The notes under the pieces are model-generated. The model ran no database searches and was not told where the DNA came from. It worked only from the letters and a program-made list of their open reading frames with translations. The position numbers and the translations under genes were made by a program. From assembly GCF_017811755.1 (NCBI RefSeq), contig NZ_JADDJF010000014.1, forward strand, positions 1 to 64,000: a stretch of DNA of 64,000 nucleotides, read 5' to 3'. This DNA is from Pararhodobacter sp. SW119. Its GTDB lineage: Bacteria > Pseudomonadota > Alphaproteobacteria > Rhodobacterales > Rhodobacteraceae. Positions 25,811 through 34,123 of the stretch are shown here, one piece after another. Position 1 is the stretch's first letter, and each line of letters starts with the position of its first letter.

Positions 25811-26587
25811 TCAGTTCCCCTGGTTCTCTTCGGGTTGATATCCAAGCCGCGCGCTCAACTCCGCCGCGGCCTTGAGGACGCAAGACAGCATCTCGTCTTT
25901 CCTGAGCGCGTAGCGCTGGGCCACCGTCGCGATGTCGAGCACGGCGATCACCTTGCCGGTCCGGTCGCGCACCGGCGCGGCAATACCGCAGCCGCCCAGC
26001 GCGTATTCTTCCTCGATCGTCCCGTAGCCCCGCTCCCGAATAGACTCGAGCGTCCGGCGGATCGCCTGCTCGTCGGTCAGGGTCAGGGGCGTGATCTGAC
26101 GCAATTCGGTGCGCGCGAAATAGACATCGATCTCTGCGGGTTCGGAATAGGCCAGAAGCACGCGCCCCATGACCGACGCATAGGCCGGTACGGTTGCCCG
26201 GCTGCCGCTGTCGTAACGGATCGGGTGCGTGCTCACGACCTTGTGGACATGCTTCGCATCGAGGTTCTTGTCGCGCACGCAGAGAAACAGCGTCTCGCCG
26301 GATTCGTCGCGCGCGGCCGTCATGATCGGCATGGCGTGCCGCTTCAGTAGCGTCTCGAACCCGCCGACCCAGTTGAAGCCGTCGCGGAACGCCGCGACCA
26401 GCTCATAGTGGTCGCTCTTGTCGCGCATCACGTAGCCGCGTTCGACCAGCGTGTTGAGCAGCGCGTGCGCGCTGCTCTTGGGATAACCCAATTCCTTGAC
26501 GATCGTCACGAAACGCGTCGGCTCGGCCTGCATCGACAGCAGTTCGAGCAGCTCCAGAACCCGCGCGGCTGACTTGACTTCGTTCAT
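25811..26587 (-). CDS. IclR-family transcriptional regulator
   Basis: This 258-residue protein has an N-terminal winged helix (AARVLELLELLSMQAEPTRFVTIVKELGYPKSSAHALLNTL) and a C-terminal IclR effector domain with GCGIAAPVRDRTGKVIAVLDIA. The stop touches the hyuA start, so it is the first gene of the catabolic operon and probably controls it and itself. A nested inverted repeat just upstream of the start is a likely binding site. Confidence 0.93.
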   Translation of the reverse strand: MNEVKSAARVLELLELLSMQAEPTRFVTIVKELGYPKSSAHALLNTLVERGYVMRDKSDHYELVAAFRDGFNWVGGFETLLKRHAMPIMTAARDESGETLFLCVRDKNLDAKHVHKVVSTHPIRYDSGSRATVPAYASVMGRVLLAYSEPAEIDVYFARTELRQITPLTLTDEQAIRRTLESIRERGYGTIEEEYALGGCGIAAPVRDRTGKVIAVLDIATVAQRYALRKDEMLSCVLKAAAELSARLGYQPEENQGN

Positions 26588-26600
26588 ATATGTGAACTTT

Positions 26601-26630
26601 GTTCTGACATGAGTTCAGAATGTCAGGAAC
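26601..26630 (-). promoter_or_regulatory. Nested inverted repeats upstream of the IclR gene, candidate autoregulatory operator
   Basis: GTTCTGACAT (26601-26610) and ATGTCAGGAAC (26620-26630) pair with one extra G. Nested inside is TTCTGA-N7-TCAGAA (26602-26607 and 26615-26620). The site is 14 nt before the IclR start codon on the minus strand. IclR-type dimers bind such dyads, so autoregulation of the catabolic operon is likely. Confidence 0.55.
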
Positions 26631-26957
26631 TGGGCACAAGTCAACACGTTTCGCGGCCCCAAGTGACGCCGCGTCACGAAACGCCTCGATCCTCAGCATC
26701 CACCGACGATTTTCGCGCCCAAGCCCGCCGCGACCGCCCTTGAAACAGGCAGTTCCCGCCGGAAACTCCCGGCCGCGCGGGCCCCGAACGACAGAATCGC
26801 AACCGCGCGCCGGGCCTCCCCGCCTGCCGGCAAAGGGCACCGACGCTGCCACGACAGCGCCTGCAAACCAGGTTAAAATCCGGTTAACAGAAAAATCTTT
26901 TCCGTTCCGAATCAATGATCTGAAGATAAGTCCACGCGTGGACCGCGACCCGCCCGG
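26631..26957. other. Intergenic stretch upstream of the IclR gene, no gene seen
   Basis: An open frame runs through this stretch into the next gene's antisense, but its composition and lack of any domain or ribosome site argue against coding. An AT-richer part at 26870-26930 (AAAATCCGGTTAACAGAAAAATC) may hold a promoter or the downstream end of the FAD oxidoreductase transcript. Confidence 0.4.
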
Positions 26958-28244
26958 TCAGCCCGCGGCCACGTCCCGCGAGTCGCACCAGCGGTACCAC
27001 GGCAAGATCAGCCGGGCTGTGCGCGACACGATGGGATGGAACGGCACGCGCGGCACCGGAACCGGCGCCAGTGCCAACTCGGCGTCCGGCACGTCGCAGA
27101 CCGCATCCGCCACGACCTCGGCCATCGCGCAGGCGAGTGCCAGACCCCGTCCGTTGCACCCGATCCACGTCACCAGCCCGTCGGGCGTGCGGTGCAGATG
27201 CGGCAGCCGGTCGACCGTCATCGCGATGCGCCCCGCCCAGAAATACGGCACATCAATCGCGCCCAGATCCGGAAACGTATCGGCGATCCGCTGCCGCACC
27301 CGCGCCGGCAACCGCCGCCCCGCCAAAGCCTGGACCGCCAGCGCCCCGCCCGACACCAGCCTGCCGTCGCGATCCTTGCGCATGTAGTGCAAATCGAACC
27401 GCGTGTCCGAAAAGGCGTGCCCCTGCGGCAGGATCGCCGCCCCGCGCGCACCCAGCGGCGCGGTCGCCGCCTGGTACGAGGTCACCGGCACGATCGACCT
27501 GCGCAACCCGGGCCAGAGGTCGCCGGTATGCGCCGCGGTCGCCAAGACCACCTTCCGCGCCAGAACCCGGCCCTCGGGCGTATCGACCTGCCACCCCGAC
27601 GCGCTCCGCGTCAGACGCAAGGCCGGGCTCTGCTCGTGCACGACCACCCCGGCACCGGTCGCCGCCCGCGCCAGACCCAGCGTGAAGGCATAGGGATTGA
27701 TATGCCCACCCTGCGAATTCTCCCATCCGCCCGGATAGACCGAGGTGCCCAGCCGCGCCGCCATCTCGGGCGCATCAAGCGCGGCGGCGGGCACCCCCGC
27801 CTGCGCCCATTGCCGGGCCAGCCCCTGCACGCGGCGCAGACGGCCGGGACTGTGGGCCGGTTGCAACCAGCCGGCCTGCACCGCGTCGCAATCGATGTCG
27901 TGACGCCGGACCAGATCGAACAGCCGATCCGCCGCGCCGGACAGAAGGCGCAGGAACCGTTCGCCCAAAGCCTCGACGATCGCTTCCGGGCCGTGCCGCG
28001 TCAGGGCGGAGATCACCTGCCCGTTGGCCCGGCCTGAAGCGCCCGCACCCACCGTCGCGGCTTCAAGCACCGTCACACTACGCCCACGGCGCGCAAGCTC
28101 CAGCGCCGTGCAAAGGCCCGAGATCCCGGCCCCGATGACCGCCACATCGCTGATCCGATCGCCGACAAGCGCCGGGGCCGAGAACCGCTCTCGCGACAAC
28201 TCGCGCCAAAGCGCGGCGGGCGGCTCTTGCGGCCATTCGCTCAT
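26958..28244 (-). CDS. FAD-dependent oxidoreductase (DAO/PuuB-like)
   Basis: This 428-residue protein has the dinucleotide-binding motif VAVIGAGISGLCTALELARRG near residue 35 and the GASGRANGQV loop typical of the gamma-glutamylputrescine oxidase/glycine oxidase group. The C-terminal FAD block is GCNGRGLALACAMAEVVAD. The start at 28244 (MSEWPQEPP) is used because it overlaps the glyoxalase-like gene stop in an ATGA. It probably oxidises an amine or amino acid; the substrate is unknown. Confidence 0.9.
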   Translation of the reverse strand: MSEWPQEPPAALWRELSRERFSAPALVGDRISDVAVIGAGISGLCTALELARRGRSVTVLEAATVGAGASGRANGQVISALTRHGPEAIVEALGERFLRLLSGAADRLFDLVRRHDIDCDAVQAGWLQPAHSPGRLRRVQGLARQWAQAGVPAAALDAPEMAARLGTSVYPGGWENSQGGHINPYAFTLGLARAATGAGVVVHEQSPALRLTRSASGWQVDTPEGRVLARKVVLATAAHTGDLWPGLRRSIVPVTSYQAATAPLGARGAAILPQGHAFSDTRFDLHYMRKDRDGRLVSGGALAVQALAGRRLPARVRQRIADTFPDLGAIDVPYFWAGRIAMTVDRLPHLHRTPDGLVTWIGCNGRGLALACAMAEVVADAVCDVPDAELALAPVPVPRVPFHPIVSRTARLILPWYRWCDSRDVAAG

Positions 28245-28924
28245 CCCGCAACCGCCTTCAGGACCAGCCCGCAACTTCCCGCCAGAGCGTCAGTCTCGAC
28301 CCCCACGCCGTTCGACGCGAAAAGCAGGCGCAACCGATCCGCCCCCTCCTCGACCGAAATATCTGCCGGCTCGGCCGTCGCCAAGGGCCGCAACGCCGCG
28401 ATGCCCGGCAACGCCGCGCCGACGATACGCCGCGCCCCGTTGGGATGCGCCAGCGCCGCGGGCGTCCAGAACAGCTCGGGCGTGTGGTGCTGGCAGAACA
28501 GGCACAGCAGGCCCGGCGTTTCGCTTCGGGCGATGCGAATGACCGAGAACCGCAATTCATCCGACCCGACGCGCCGCGCGAACCGACGGATCGGATCGTG
28601 CGCAAGCCCGTGTCGCGACAGGGCCTCGGCGCTGGCCTCGATGCCGTCGCTGCGCAGCGCGACGCCGCGCAGCCCCGGCCCCGCGTCGCGCAACGCCCGC
28701 CACCCCGCATTCGCCTCGGTCGGCTCCACCACGCCCATCAGTTCGATGTAGCTGTTCTCGAACACGATGCAGCTGTTGGCCGTCCCCAGGCCGGAGTCGT
28801 GATACGAAATCGGCGACGCGACAAACCCCGCGCCGATCCACGCGTCGCGCGCCGCCTGCAGATCCCGCACCGGGATCACGAAATGATCGATGGGCAGGGA
28901 CATCGCGTCGCTCATGCGCTGCAT
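28241..28924 (-). CDS. Glyoxalase-like (VOC superfamily) domain protein
   Basis: The start gives IDHFVIPVRDLQAARDAWIGAGF, the first beta-alpha unit of a glyoxalase-like domain. It is followed by CIVFENSYIELMGV with the metal-position Glu, and later LRGVALRSDGIEASAEAL. The protein is about 227 residues. ATG 28924 follows a GGGGTGAG ribosome site; Met codons at 28915 and 28903 are alternatives. It is coupled between two FAD oxidoreductase genes, which suggests work on the same metabolite. Confidence 0.8.
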   Translation of the reverse strand: MQRMSDAMSLPIDHFVIPVRDLQAARDAWIGAGFVASPISYHDSGLGTANSCIVFENSYIELMGVVEPTEANAGWRALRDAGPGLRGVALRSDGIEASAEALSRHGLAHDPIRRFARRVGSDELRFSVIRIARSETPGLLCLFCQHHTPELFWTPAALAHPNGARRIVGAALPGIAALRPLATAEPADISVEEGADRLRLLFASNGVGVETDALAGSCGLVLKAVAG

Positions 28925-28928
28925 CCGC

Positions 28929-30248
28929 TCACCCCGCCGTTCCGGTCCTGCGGGCGCCGCTGCCCAGCCGGAACCTGTCCTGTGCGGAAAGCCATGCGTA
29001 GACGCCCGGCATGAACCACGCATATCCATTGAAGAACGGCACGGCAGCCGGCGCGCGAAAATCCAGCGCGCTTTCTCCGGCGTCGCCGCCCAGGATCTGC
29101 CAGGCCACCTTCTGGCCCGCCCACCGCGCCCAGACCACCCCGGACCCGCAATACCCGGTCGCATAGCGCCGGCCCGAATGCGAAAAGATGCGGGGCACCA
29201 TGTCGCGGTTCATCGCGACATGCCCGTACCAGCTGTGCGAAATCGGAACGTCCGACAGTTCGGGCCAGATTCGCACCAGTTCGCGCCGCAGATGGGCGGT
29301 GGACCAGCCGGGATCACCCGAGGTCGCCCCGTCTCGCCCGCCGAAAAGAATGCGCCGTCCGTCCGGGCTCGGTCGATAATAGTAGCTCAGCTTGCGCGTA
29401 TCGCCCAACATCATCCGTTTCGGAACCAGGCGCTGCATCATATCGGCAGGCAGTTCTGCCGTCGCGATGATCCGGCTGCGCACCGGTACCAGCCGACGCC
29501 GCAGCCATCTGTCGGCGCCATCGGTGTAGCCATTGGTGCCCATCATGACATGCCGCGCCGTGACCTGACCCCTGCTGGTGGCCAGGACGTGCCCGTCGCC
29601 GCGCTGCTCCAGCCCCTGTACAGCCGTCCGCGGATGCACCGTCGCCCCCGTGTCCAGGGCCAAACGCAGCATCCCGGCATGCAGCTTCGCGGGATTGAGC
29701 CCGCCGATATCCATTCGGACGTTGCCGCCGCAATACAGATCCGTCCCGATATAGGCGCGGACCTCGGCGCGACTGACCGGATGGGCCTCGATCCCGAAAC
29801 GCTCGCGCAACGCGTCGGCATCACGCGCCAGCCTGTCGGCATCCGCCGGTGTCAGCGCCCCGCCGAAGCGCCCGGTCAGCGCGAAATCGCACTCCAGCTT
29901 CTCCTCGCTCAGGAAGCGGTAGAGATCCTCGCGCGCAAAGCGGCTTTCCTCGAGGATCGCCTGCGCCCTTTCCGGTCCGAACCGCCGCGTCATCTGCGCA
30001 AGGCTCAGGCGCAGGTTGCCGCTGGTGATGCCCCCGTTTCGCGTCGACGCCCCTTCGCCGGGCCGCATGCGGTCGAGCACCGCCACGCTCTGCCCGGCGC
30101 GCGCCAGAGTTATCGCCGCCGAAAGCCCGGTATAGCCCGCGCCGACAATCGCGACGTCCACGCGCCCCGGAGGGGTTGCTTCAGGGAGTTCCGGCAGCGC
30201 CTGGGTCGTCCACCAATAGGGCTGATCCGAGGGATCGGGGGAGTTCAT
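28929..30248 (-). CDS. FAD-dependent oxidoreductase (DAO/PuuB-like)
   Basis: This 439-residue protein begins with an aromatic lead (QPYWWTTQALPELP), then the FAD motif [21 protein letters not shown], the GASTRNGGITSGNL loop and a C-terminal YCGSGVVWARWAGQKVAW. This order fits the gamma-glutamylputrescine oxidase-like group. It heads a three-gene operon with the glyoxalase-like protein and a second FAD enzyme, and it is divergent from the ModE-like regulator. Confidence 0.9.
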   Translation of the reverse strand: MNSPDPSDQPYWWTTQALPELPEATPPGRVDVAIVGAGYTGLSAAITLARAGQSVAVLDRMRPGEGASTRNGGITSGNLRLSLAQMTRRFGPERAQAILEESRFAREDLYRFLSEEKLECDFALTGRFGGALTPADADRLARDADALRERFGIEAHPVSRAEVRAYIGTDLYCGGNVRMDIGGLNPAKLHAGMLRLALDTGATVHPRTAVQGLEQRGDGHVLATSRGQVTARHVMMGTNGYTDGADRWLRRRLVPVRSRIIATAELPADMMQRLVPKRMMLGDTRKLSYYYRPSPDGRRILFGGRDGATSGDPGWSTAHLRRELVRIWPELSDVPISHSWYGHVAMNRDMVPRIFSHSGRRYATGYCGSGVVWARWAGQKVAWQILGGDAGESALDFRAPAAVPFFNGYAWFMPGVYAWLSAQDRFRLGSGARRTGTAG

Positions 30249-30592
30249 GATTTGTGGCCCTTCATGCTAGAACGCGACGACGCGACGAACGCTGCGCGGT
30301 AGAACGGATTTCTGCGGTCACGTTGAACCCGGGTATTCGGGCAGTTTCAAGCCCTCGGGTTCGAACGATCGTCAGGACCTTCCTAAGGGCCCTCTTACCG
30401 ACAGCAGGAAGCAAGCGGCGACGTAGGTTCCATCAGAATGCGTGCACCGCGGCCAAAACTTCGTCGAGGCGCCGGATCGAAGGCCATCTCTCACGGGGCC
30501 CCCCGAACCCGCCCTCGGAGGCACCGTCCCGTGCGCCAACCCGCGCCGTCTGGCATCTTGTGTTTCGCGCGCGTTCGCAGGAACATCGCGGC
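30249..30592. other. Divergent intergenic region between the FAD oxidoreductase operon and a ModE-like gene
   Basis: No coding region is supported here. Several long frames cross it, but they are GC-driven. It should contain promoters for the divergent genes; no clear hexamer pair or operator stood out. Confidence 0.4.
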
Positions 30593-30964
30593 ATGCCTCG
30601 GAATTTTCCACGCCCCCGACTGCGGATACGGATCGCCTTCGGCGAGGACGAGATGATCGGTCCGGGCAAGGCCGAATTGCTGGAAGGCATCGACCGGTGC
30701 GGGTCAATCGCAGCGGCGGGGCGCGAAATGGGCATGAGCTACAAACGCGCCTGGGAACTCGTCGGCACCCTCAACGCGATGTTCCGTGACCCGCTGGTCG
30801 AAAGCACGCGCGGCGGCCGGCGCGGCGGCGGCGCGATACTGACCCCGGCCGGGCGCGAGGTTCTGAGCATTTACAGAACCTTCGAAGCCAAGGCGGCAGA
30901 GGCCGGCGCACCCTGCATCGACAATCTGCAATCAAGGTTGCGCGCAGTCACCGACAGATCATAG
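30593..30964 (+). CDS. ModE-like winged helix-turn-helix regulator
   Basis: This 123-residue single-domain protein shows the ModE/LysR-type helix-turn-helix GPGKAELLEGIDRCGSIAAAGREMGMSYKRAWELVGTLNAMF, followed by the wing STRGGRRGGGAILTPAGREVLSIYRTFE. It lacks the molybdate-binding (MOP) domains of full ModE. Such short proteins in Alphaproteobacteria are often linked to molybdenum or sulfur metabolism, but nothing nearby confirms that. It is divergent from the FAD oxidoreductase operon. Confidence 0.8.
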   Translation: MPRNFPRPRLRIRIAFGEDEMIGPGKAELLEGIDRCGSIAAAGREMGMSYKRAWELVGTLNAMFRDPLVESTRGGRRGGGAILTPAGREVLSIYRTFEAKAAEAGAPCIDNLQSRLRAVTDRS

Positions 30965-31496
30965 CGCTCGCCCGCCCGACTTCCGCGTGACCATCCGCCA
31001 GAACCGACTCGGATTTCGCTTCCACGGGACGGGTGCGGTCAGGGCCACCGAAGATACCAGCGCGCGCTTCCGCTTACGCGACACGCCCCTGTTCCGGCGC
31101 CCGGCCGCCGCGGCCCGCAACCGCCGGGGGGCTCGCCGCCCCAAGCGCGAAACCTTGACGATTCATGGCCGCACCGCTCGAAACTGCCATACGCTTGCCA
31201 TACGCTTGCCATACGCCTGCCAGCCACTTTCTGGCAGGCACAAATCTCGCAATATCAGCCGCATAAGGCCTCTCATGCCCGCCCCGGCCGAAACCCCGGA
31301 CGCGCCACGGCAAGCTTTTCTTAACCACCCCACCCGCTCGCGCATATAACCCGCAAGCGCGGGCAAGGACCCGGCGGCATGATCCGCAAAACGCCTTGGA
31401 TGCATGTCGGGAATACCAGCGAAGCCGATCTTCTAGCGTCGGCGCATCGCCTGAGACGACATCGCCGCCAATCCAGAACACCGATCCGTGGAAAGA
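30965..31496. other. Long intergenic region, no protein gene seen
   Basis: This 530-bp stretch between the ModE-like gene and the tRNA contains 11-bp array locus B (31186-31239) and otherwise no frame with recognisable content. A short hairpin (GCGCGGGCAAG region near 31355) may end upstream transcription. Confidence 0.45.
31186..31239 (+). repeat. 11-bp phased repeat array, locus B
   Basis: Units are GCCATACGCTT (31186), GCCATACGCTT (31197), GCCATACGCCT (31208) and GCCAGCCACTT (31219). The array closes with a perfect 9-bp inverted repeat, GCCTGCCAG (31215-31223) and CTGGCAGGC (31231-31239), so its end can fold into a hairpin. Confidence 0.9.
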
Positions 31497-31573
31497 TGGC
31501 GCACCCGAAGAGATTCGAACTCCTGACCCCCAGATTCGTAGTCTGGTGCTCTATCCAGCTGAGCTACGGGTGC
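31497..31573 (-). tRNA. tRNA-Arg (anticodon ACG)
   Basis: Read on the minus strand, the acceptor stem GCACCCG pairs with CGGGTGC, and the CCA end is encoded (31497-31499). The D arm has AGCTCAGCTGGATAGAGC, the anticodon stem-loop is CCAGA-CTACGAA-TCTGG, and the T arm carries GTTCGAATC. The ACG anticodon, read as ICG after editing, decodes CGU/CGC/CGA, the main arginine codons in this window. Confidence 0.97.
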
Positions 31574-31673
31574 GTCGGAGGGCGGGATAACCCTTGTCGC
31601 TCGCGGATGCAAGGGGCCAGGCGGGGAAACGATCCCCGAAAGCGCCCCCTGCGTCAAGCGTGCAAGTGCCCTG

Positions 31674-33035
31674 TCAGCCGGGCTCCGGGGCGCCGCCCGA
31701 CGCTTGGCGTGCCGCGACGCCGGCGCTTTCGACCTTCACCGTTGAATCCAGCACGCGCAGTTCGCGCTGCGGGAAAGGAATGGTGATCCCATGCGCCTGG
31801 AAGGCGTCCCAGAGCGCCAGGTAGACCGCGCCGCGCACGCCGGCCAAGCCCTCGTGCGCGTCGCGGATCCAGAAACGCAGCACGAAATTGATCGCGCTGT
31901 CTCCGAAATCGGTGATGTGGCACCGCACCTCGCGGTCGGCCAGGACGCGCGGCACGCCGGTTGCCGCTTCGACCGCGATCCGGCGCACCTGATGCGGATC
32001 GTCGGCATAGGAAGTGCCGAAGTGCAGGTCGATGCGTACAAATTCGTCCGAATGCGACCAGTTGACCACCTGCCCCGTGACCAGATCCTCGTTCGGAATC
32101 AGGTATTCGCGTCCGTCGCGCGTGACGACCGAGACGTATCGCGCCCCCAACTCGTTGATCCAGCCGAACGTTTCGCCCAGGCTGATGACGTCGCCCGGCT
32201 TGATCGACTTGTCCAGCAGGATGATGACACCCGACACAAGGTTCGACACCACCTTCTGCAAGCCGAAACCGATGCCCAGCCCGATCGCGCCGGACAGGAC
32301 CGCAAGGCCCGTCAGGTCGAATCCGATGGCGCGCAGGCCGATGACGATCGCGATGCCGAAGAAGCTCAGTTGCACGGCCTTGACCGAAAGGACCCGCATC
32401 GAGGGCGAAAAATCCTCATTCGTCGTGATGCGGCGGATCAACGCCTGCGTCAGCGCGCGTGCGACGAACAGCAGGATGCCGGTTACGATCAGACCTTTCA
32501 GCACCCCAAGTGCAGAAAGGCGGAAATCGTCGAAGGTGACCGCGATCGAGTCGAGAAACGCCGCCGCCCCGTCGAGGAAGCCGAGGTAATGCAGCGCGAT
32601 GTATGTCCAGGCCAACCAGGTGATCGCGCGGCGCAGCGGCCGGTTGCGGATGAATTGCGCCGCAAATCCCACCGCCACCCAGGCGGTCGCGATCGTCGCC
32701 CAGAGGCCGATGAGAAAACTGCGCGACGGCCAGGTGACCTGCTGCATGACCGCCCAGACGAGCCAGGCCAGCAGCACGAAGATCGCGCCGCGCATCCGAC
32801 TCGACACGATGACCGCAAGTCGCAGCCGCCATTTCGGCCAGCCCTCGCGGCTGCGCACCCAAGCCTCCAGCCGGTGGCGCGCCGCCAGCCCCAGCAGATG
32901 CGCGACCGCGAACAGCACCCCGAGGATCGCCAACTGATAGAGCCGCCAGGGTAGCAGCATCGAACGAACAAAGATCTCGATCTGCCCGATCAGGCCCGCG
33001 CCCGCGTCCAGAATCCCCTGATCGATCAGCTCCAT
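31674..33035 (-). CDS. MscS-family mechanosensitive channel
   Basis: The protein is about 453 residues, with several N-terminal transmembrane segments. The pore and domain signature GLAVLSGAIGLGIGFGLQKVVSNLVSGVIILLDKSIKPGDVI is at about 255-295, and the cytosolic block GRYVSVVTRDGREYLIPNEDLVTGQVVNWSH (seen as GARYVS...) follows. It opens on membrane tension during osmotic downshock, a natural partner physiologically to ectoine accumulation. I chose ATG 33035 (MELIDQG), matching the usual N-terminus of the group; an upstream ATG at 33077 is possible. Confidence 0.9.
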   Translation of the reverse strand: MELIDQGILDAGAGLIGQIEIFVRSMLLPWRLYQLAILGVLFAVAHLLGLAARHRLEAWVRSREGWPKWRLRLAVIVSSRMRGAIFVLLAWLVWAVMQQVTWPSRSFLIGLWATIATAWVAVGFAAQFIRNRPLRRAITWLAWTYIALHYLGFLDGAAAFLDSIAVTFDDFRLSALGVLKGLIVTGILLFVARALTQALIRRITTNEDFSPSMRVLSVKAVQLSFFGIAIVIGLRAIGFDLTGLAVLSGAIGLGIGFGLQKVVSNLVSGVIILLDKSIKPGDVISLGETFGWINELGARYVSVVTRDGREYLIPNEDLVTGQVVNWSHSDEFVRIDLHFGTSYADDPHQVRRIAVEAATGVPRVLADREVRCHITDFGDSAINFVLRFWIRDAHEGLAGVRGAVYLALWDAFQAHGITIPFPQRELRVLDSTVKVESAGVAARQASGGAPEPG

Positions 33036-33091
33036 TCCCGCGTCCGTTCCTGGCCCGAAGGTCACCTTAGCATGCACTCAGCGTCTCACAA

Positions 33092-33120
33092 GCGCAGGCC
33101 CTTCGCGGGCCGCGCTGCGC
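33092..33120 (-). terminator. GC-rich hairpin after the lipoprotein gene
   Basis: GCGCAG...CTGCGC encloses GGCCC-TTCGC-GGGCC. It lies 24-52 nt downstream of the lipoprotein stop on the minus strand. A short T-containing tract (TTGTGAG) follows on that strand, so it is a plausible terminator before the MscS gene. Confidence 0.5.
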
Positions 33121-33143
33121 CATTTGTCCGCTGACGGAAGGTG

Positions 33144-33713
33144 CTAGCCGGACGTGACCCGTCGCAGAAGCCGCTGACCGGGAATGCCGGCGCCCAGGAT
33201 CTGCTCGCGCGCGGCGCGCGCGAAGGCGCGCAGCAGGTCGCGGTAGAACCCCTCTGCGGTGGTGACGCTCGCGCGGGCCAGGGCGCCGGTGCGGGTCGCC
33301 GCGGCGGCGCCGGCCTCGACCTGCACCGGGTATGCCGCCAGCAGCCTGCCCGAGGCATCGAGCAGCCGCACGGTGCCCTGCAGCCGCGACTGGTCGCGCC
33401 CGAAGGCGGTGCGCAGGCTGCTGGCCATGTTCAGACGGGCCAACTCGACCGACATGACCACCCCGTCGGGACGCATGCGGTCGGCGAACTCCTGACGCAG
33501 CGCACCGGTCAGATCGGGACCCAGGCGCGTCGCGGACTCCGCGGCCAGCGCGCTTTCGAAGGCGGTGCCGGTCGTGACCACCTCGATGCGCGTGATCCCC
33601 AGGGCCGCCCGCGCCTCGCGGCTCAGCGGGTTGGTATAGGGCTGCGGCGCGCAAGCCCCCAGCGCCCCGGACCCGAGCATCAGAAGGAGCGTCCGTCGTT
33701 GCATGTGCTGCAT
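33144..33713 (-). CDS. Predicted outer-membrane lipoprotein, DUF-type, unknown function
   Basis: This 189-residue protein starts with a lipoprotein signal MQHMQRRTLLLMLGSGALGACAP; the lipobox LGAC predicts lipidation of its cysteine. The mature part (ITRIEVVTTGTAFESALAAESATRLGPDLTGALRQEF) looks like a small alpha/beta periplasmic domain, similar in style to Rhodobacteraceae envelope proteins of unknown role. The start at 33713 follows GAGGAGAAGTGAT, a good ribosome site. Confidence 0.75.
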   Translation of the reverse strand: MQHMQRRTLLLMLGSGALGACAPQPYTNPLSREARAALGITRIEVVTTGTAFESALAAESATRLGPDLTGALRQEFADRMRPDGVVMSVELARLNMASSLRTAFGRDQSRLQGTVRLLDASGRLLAAYPVQVEAGAAAATRTGALARASVTTAEGFYRDLLRAFARAAREQILGAGIPGQRLLRRVTSG

Positions 33714-34123
33714 ATCACTTCTCCTCGTTTCTTCGCCGCTTCGGGTCGCCCCCACAGGGCGCCAGCAGGCGCGGGCCATCAAAGGCAGCGCAGAGCGGTC
33801 TTTGATGACCTAGCCCCCGATGTGTCCGCAGACAAATCCTGGCTCCCGCATGCAGGGACCGGCATCGCTTGCGGTTCCGGGCATCCGGCCATCCGCCGAT
33901 CCGCCTTTCGCGCCGCCTGCCCAAGCCCGAGGACGGTTGTCAGACCGCCGCTTTCGGCGTATCACCTGATCCATGAAACGCTTCTTCGACATCACCGATC
34001 ACGCCCGGCTGCCGCAGCGTTTCTGCCGCGAAGGCCGTTCGGTCCTGTCGCACCTCGGCTGACCCGCCGCCGCCGGCCGCGCGCCGGTTCGTCTCGCCAC
34101 ACTTTCCAGGACTGGACAGAGCC
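33714..34123. other. Intergenic region upstream of leuC, nothing firm
   Basis: This region of about 410 bp should contain the leuC promoter. A 29-codon frame (33973-34062, [15 protein letters not shown]...) lacks a ribosome site and is not enriched in leucine codons, so I do not call it a leader peptide. Confidence 0.4.

Noticed and set aside
26620-27387. A plus-strand gene across the IclR upstream region
   Set aside because: Half of it is antisense to the FAD oxidoreductase, and the rest has no recognisable protein features.
33973-34062. A leucine-operon leader peptide ([15 protein letters not shown]...)
   Set aside because: No ribosome site, few leucine codons and no terminator/antiterminator pair before leuC.
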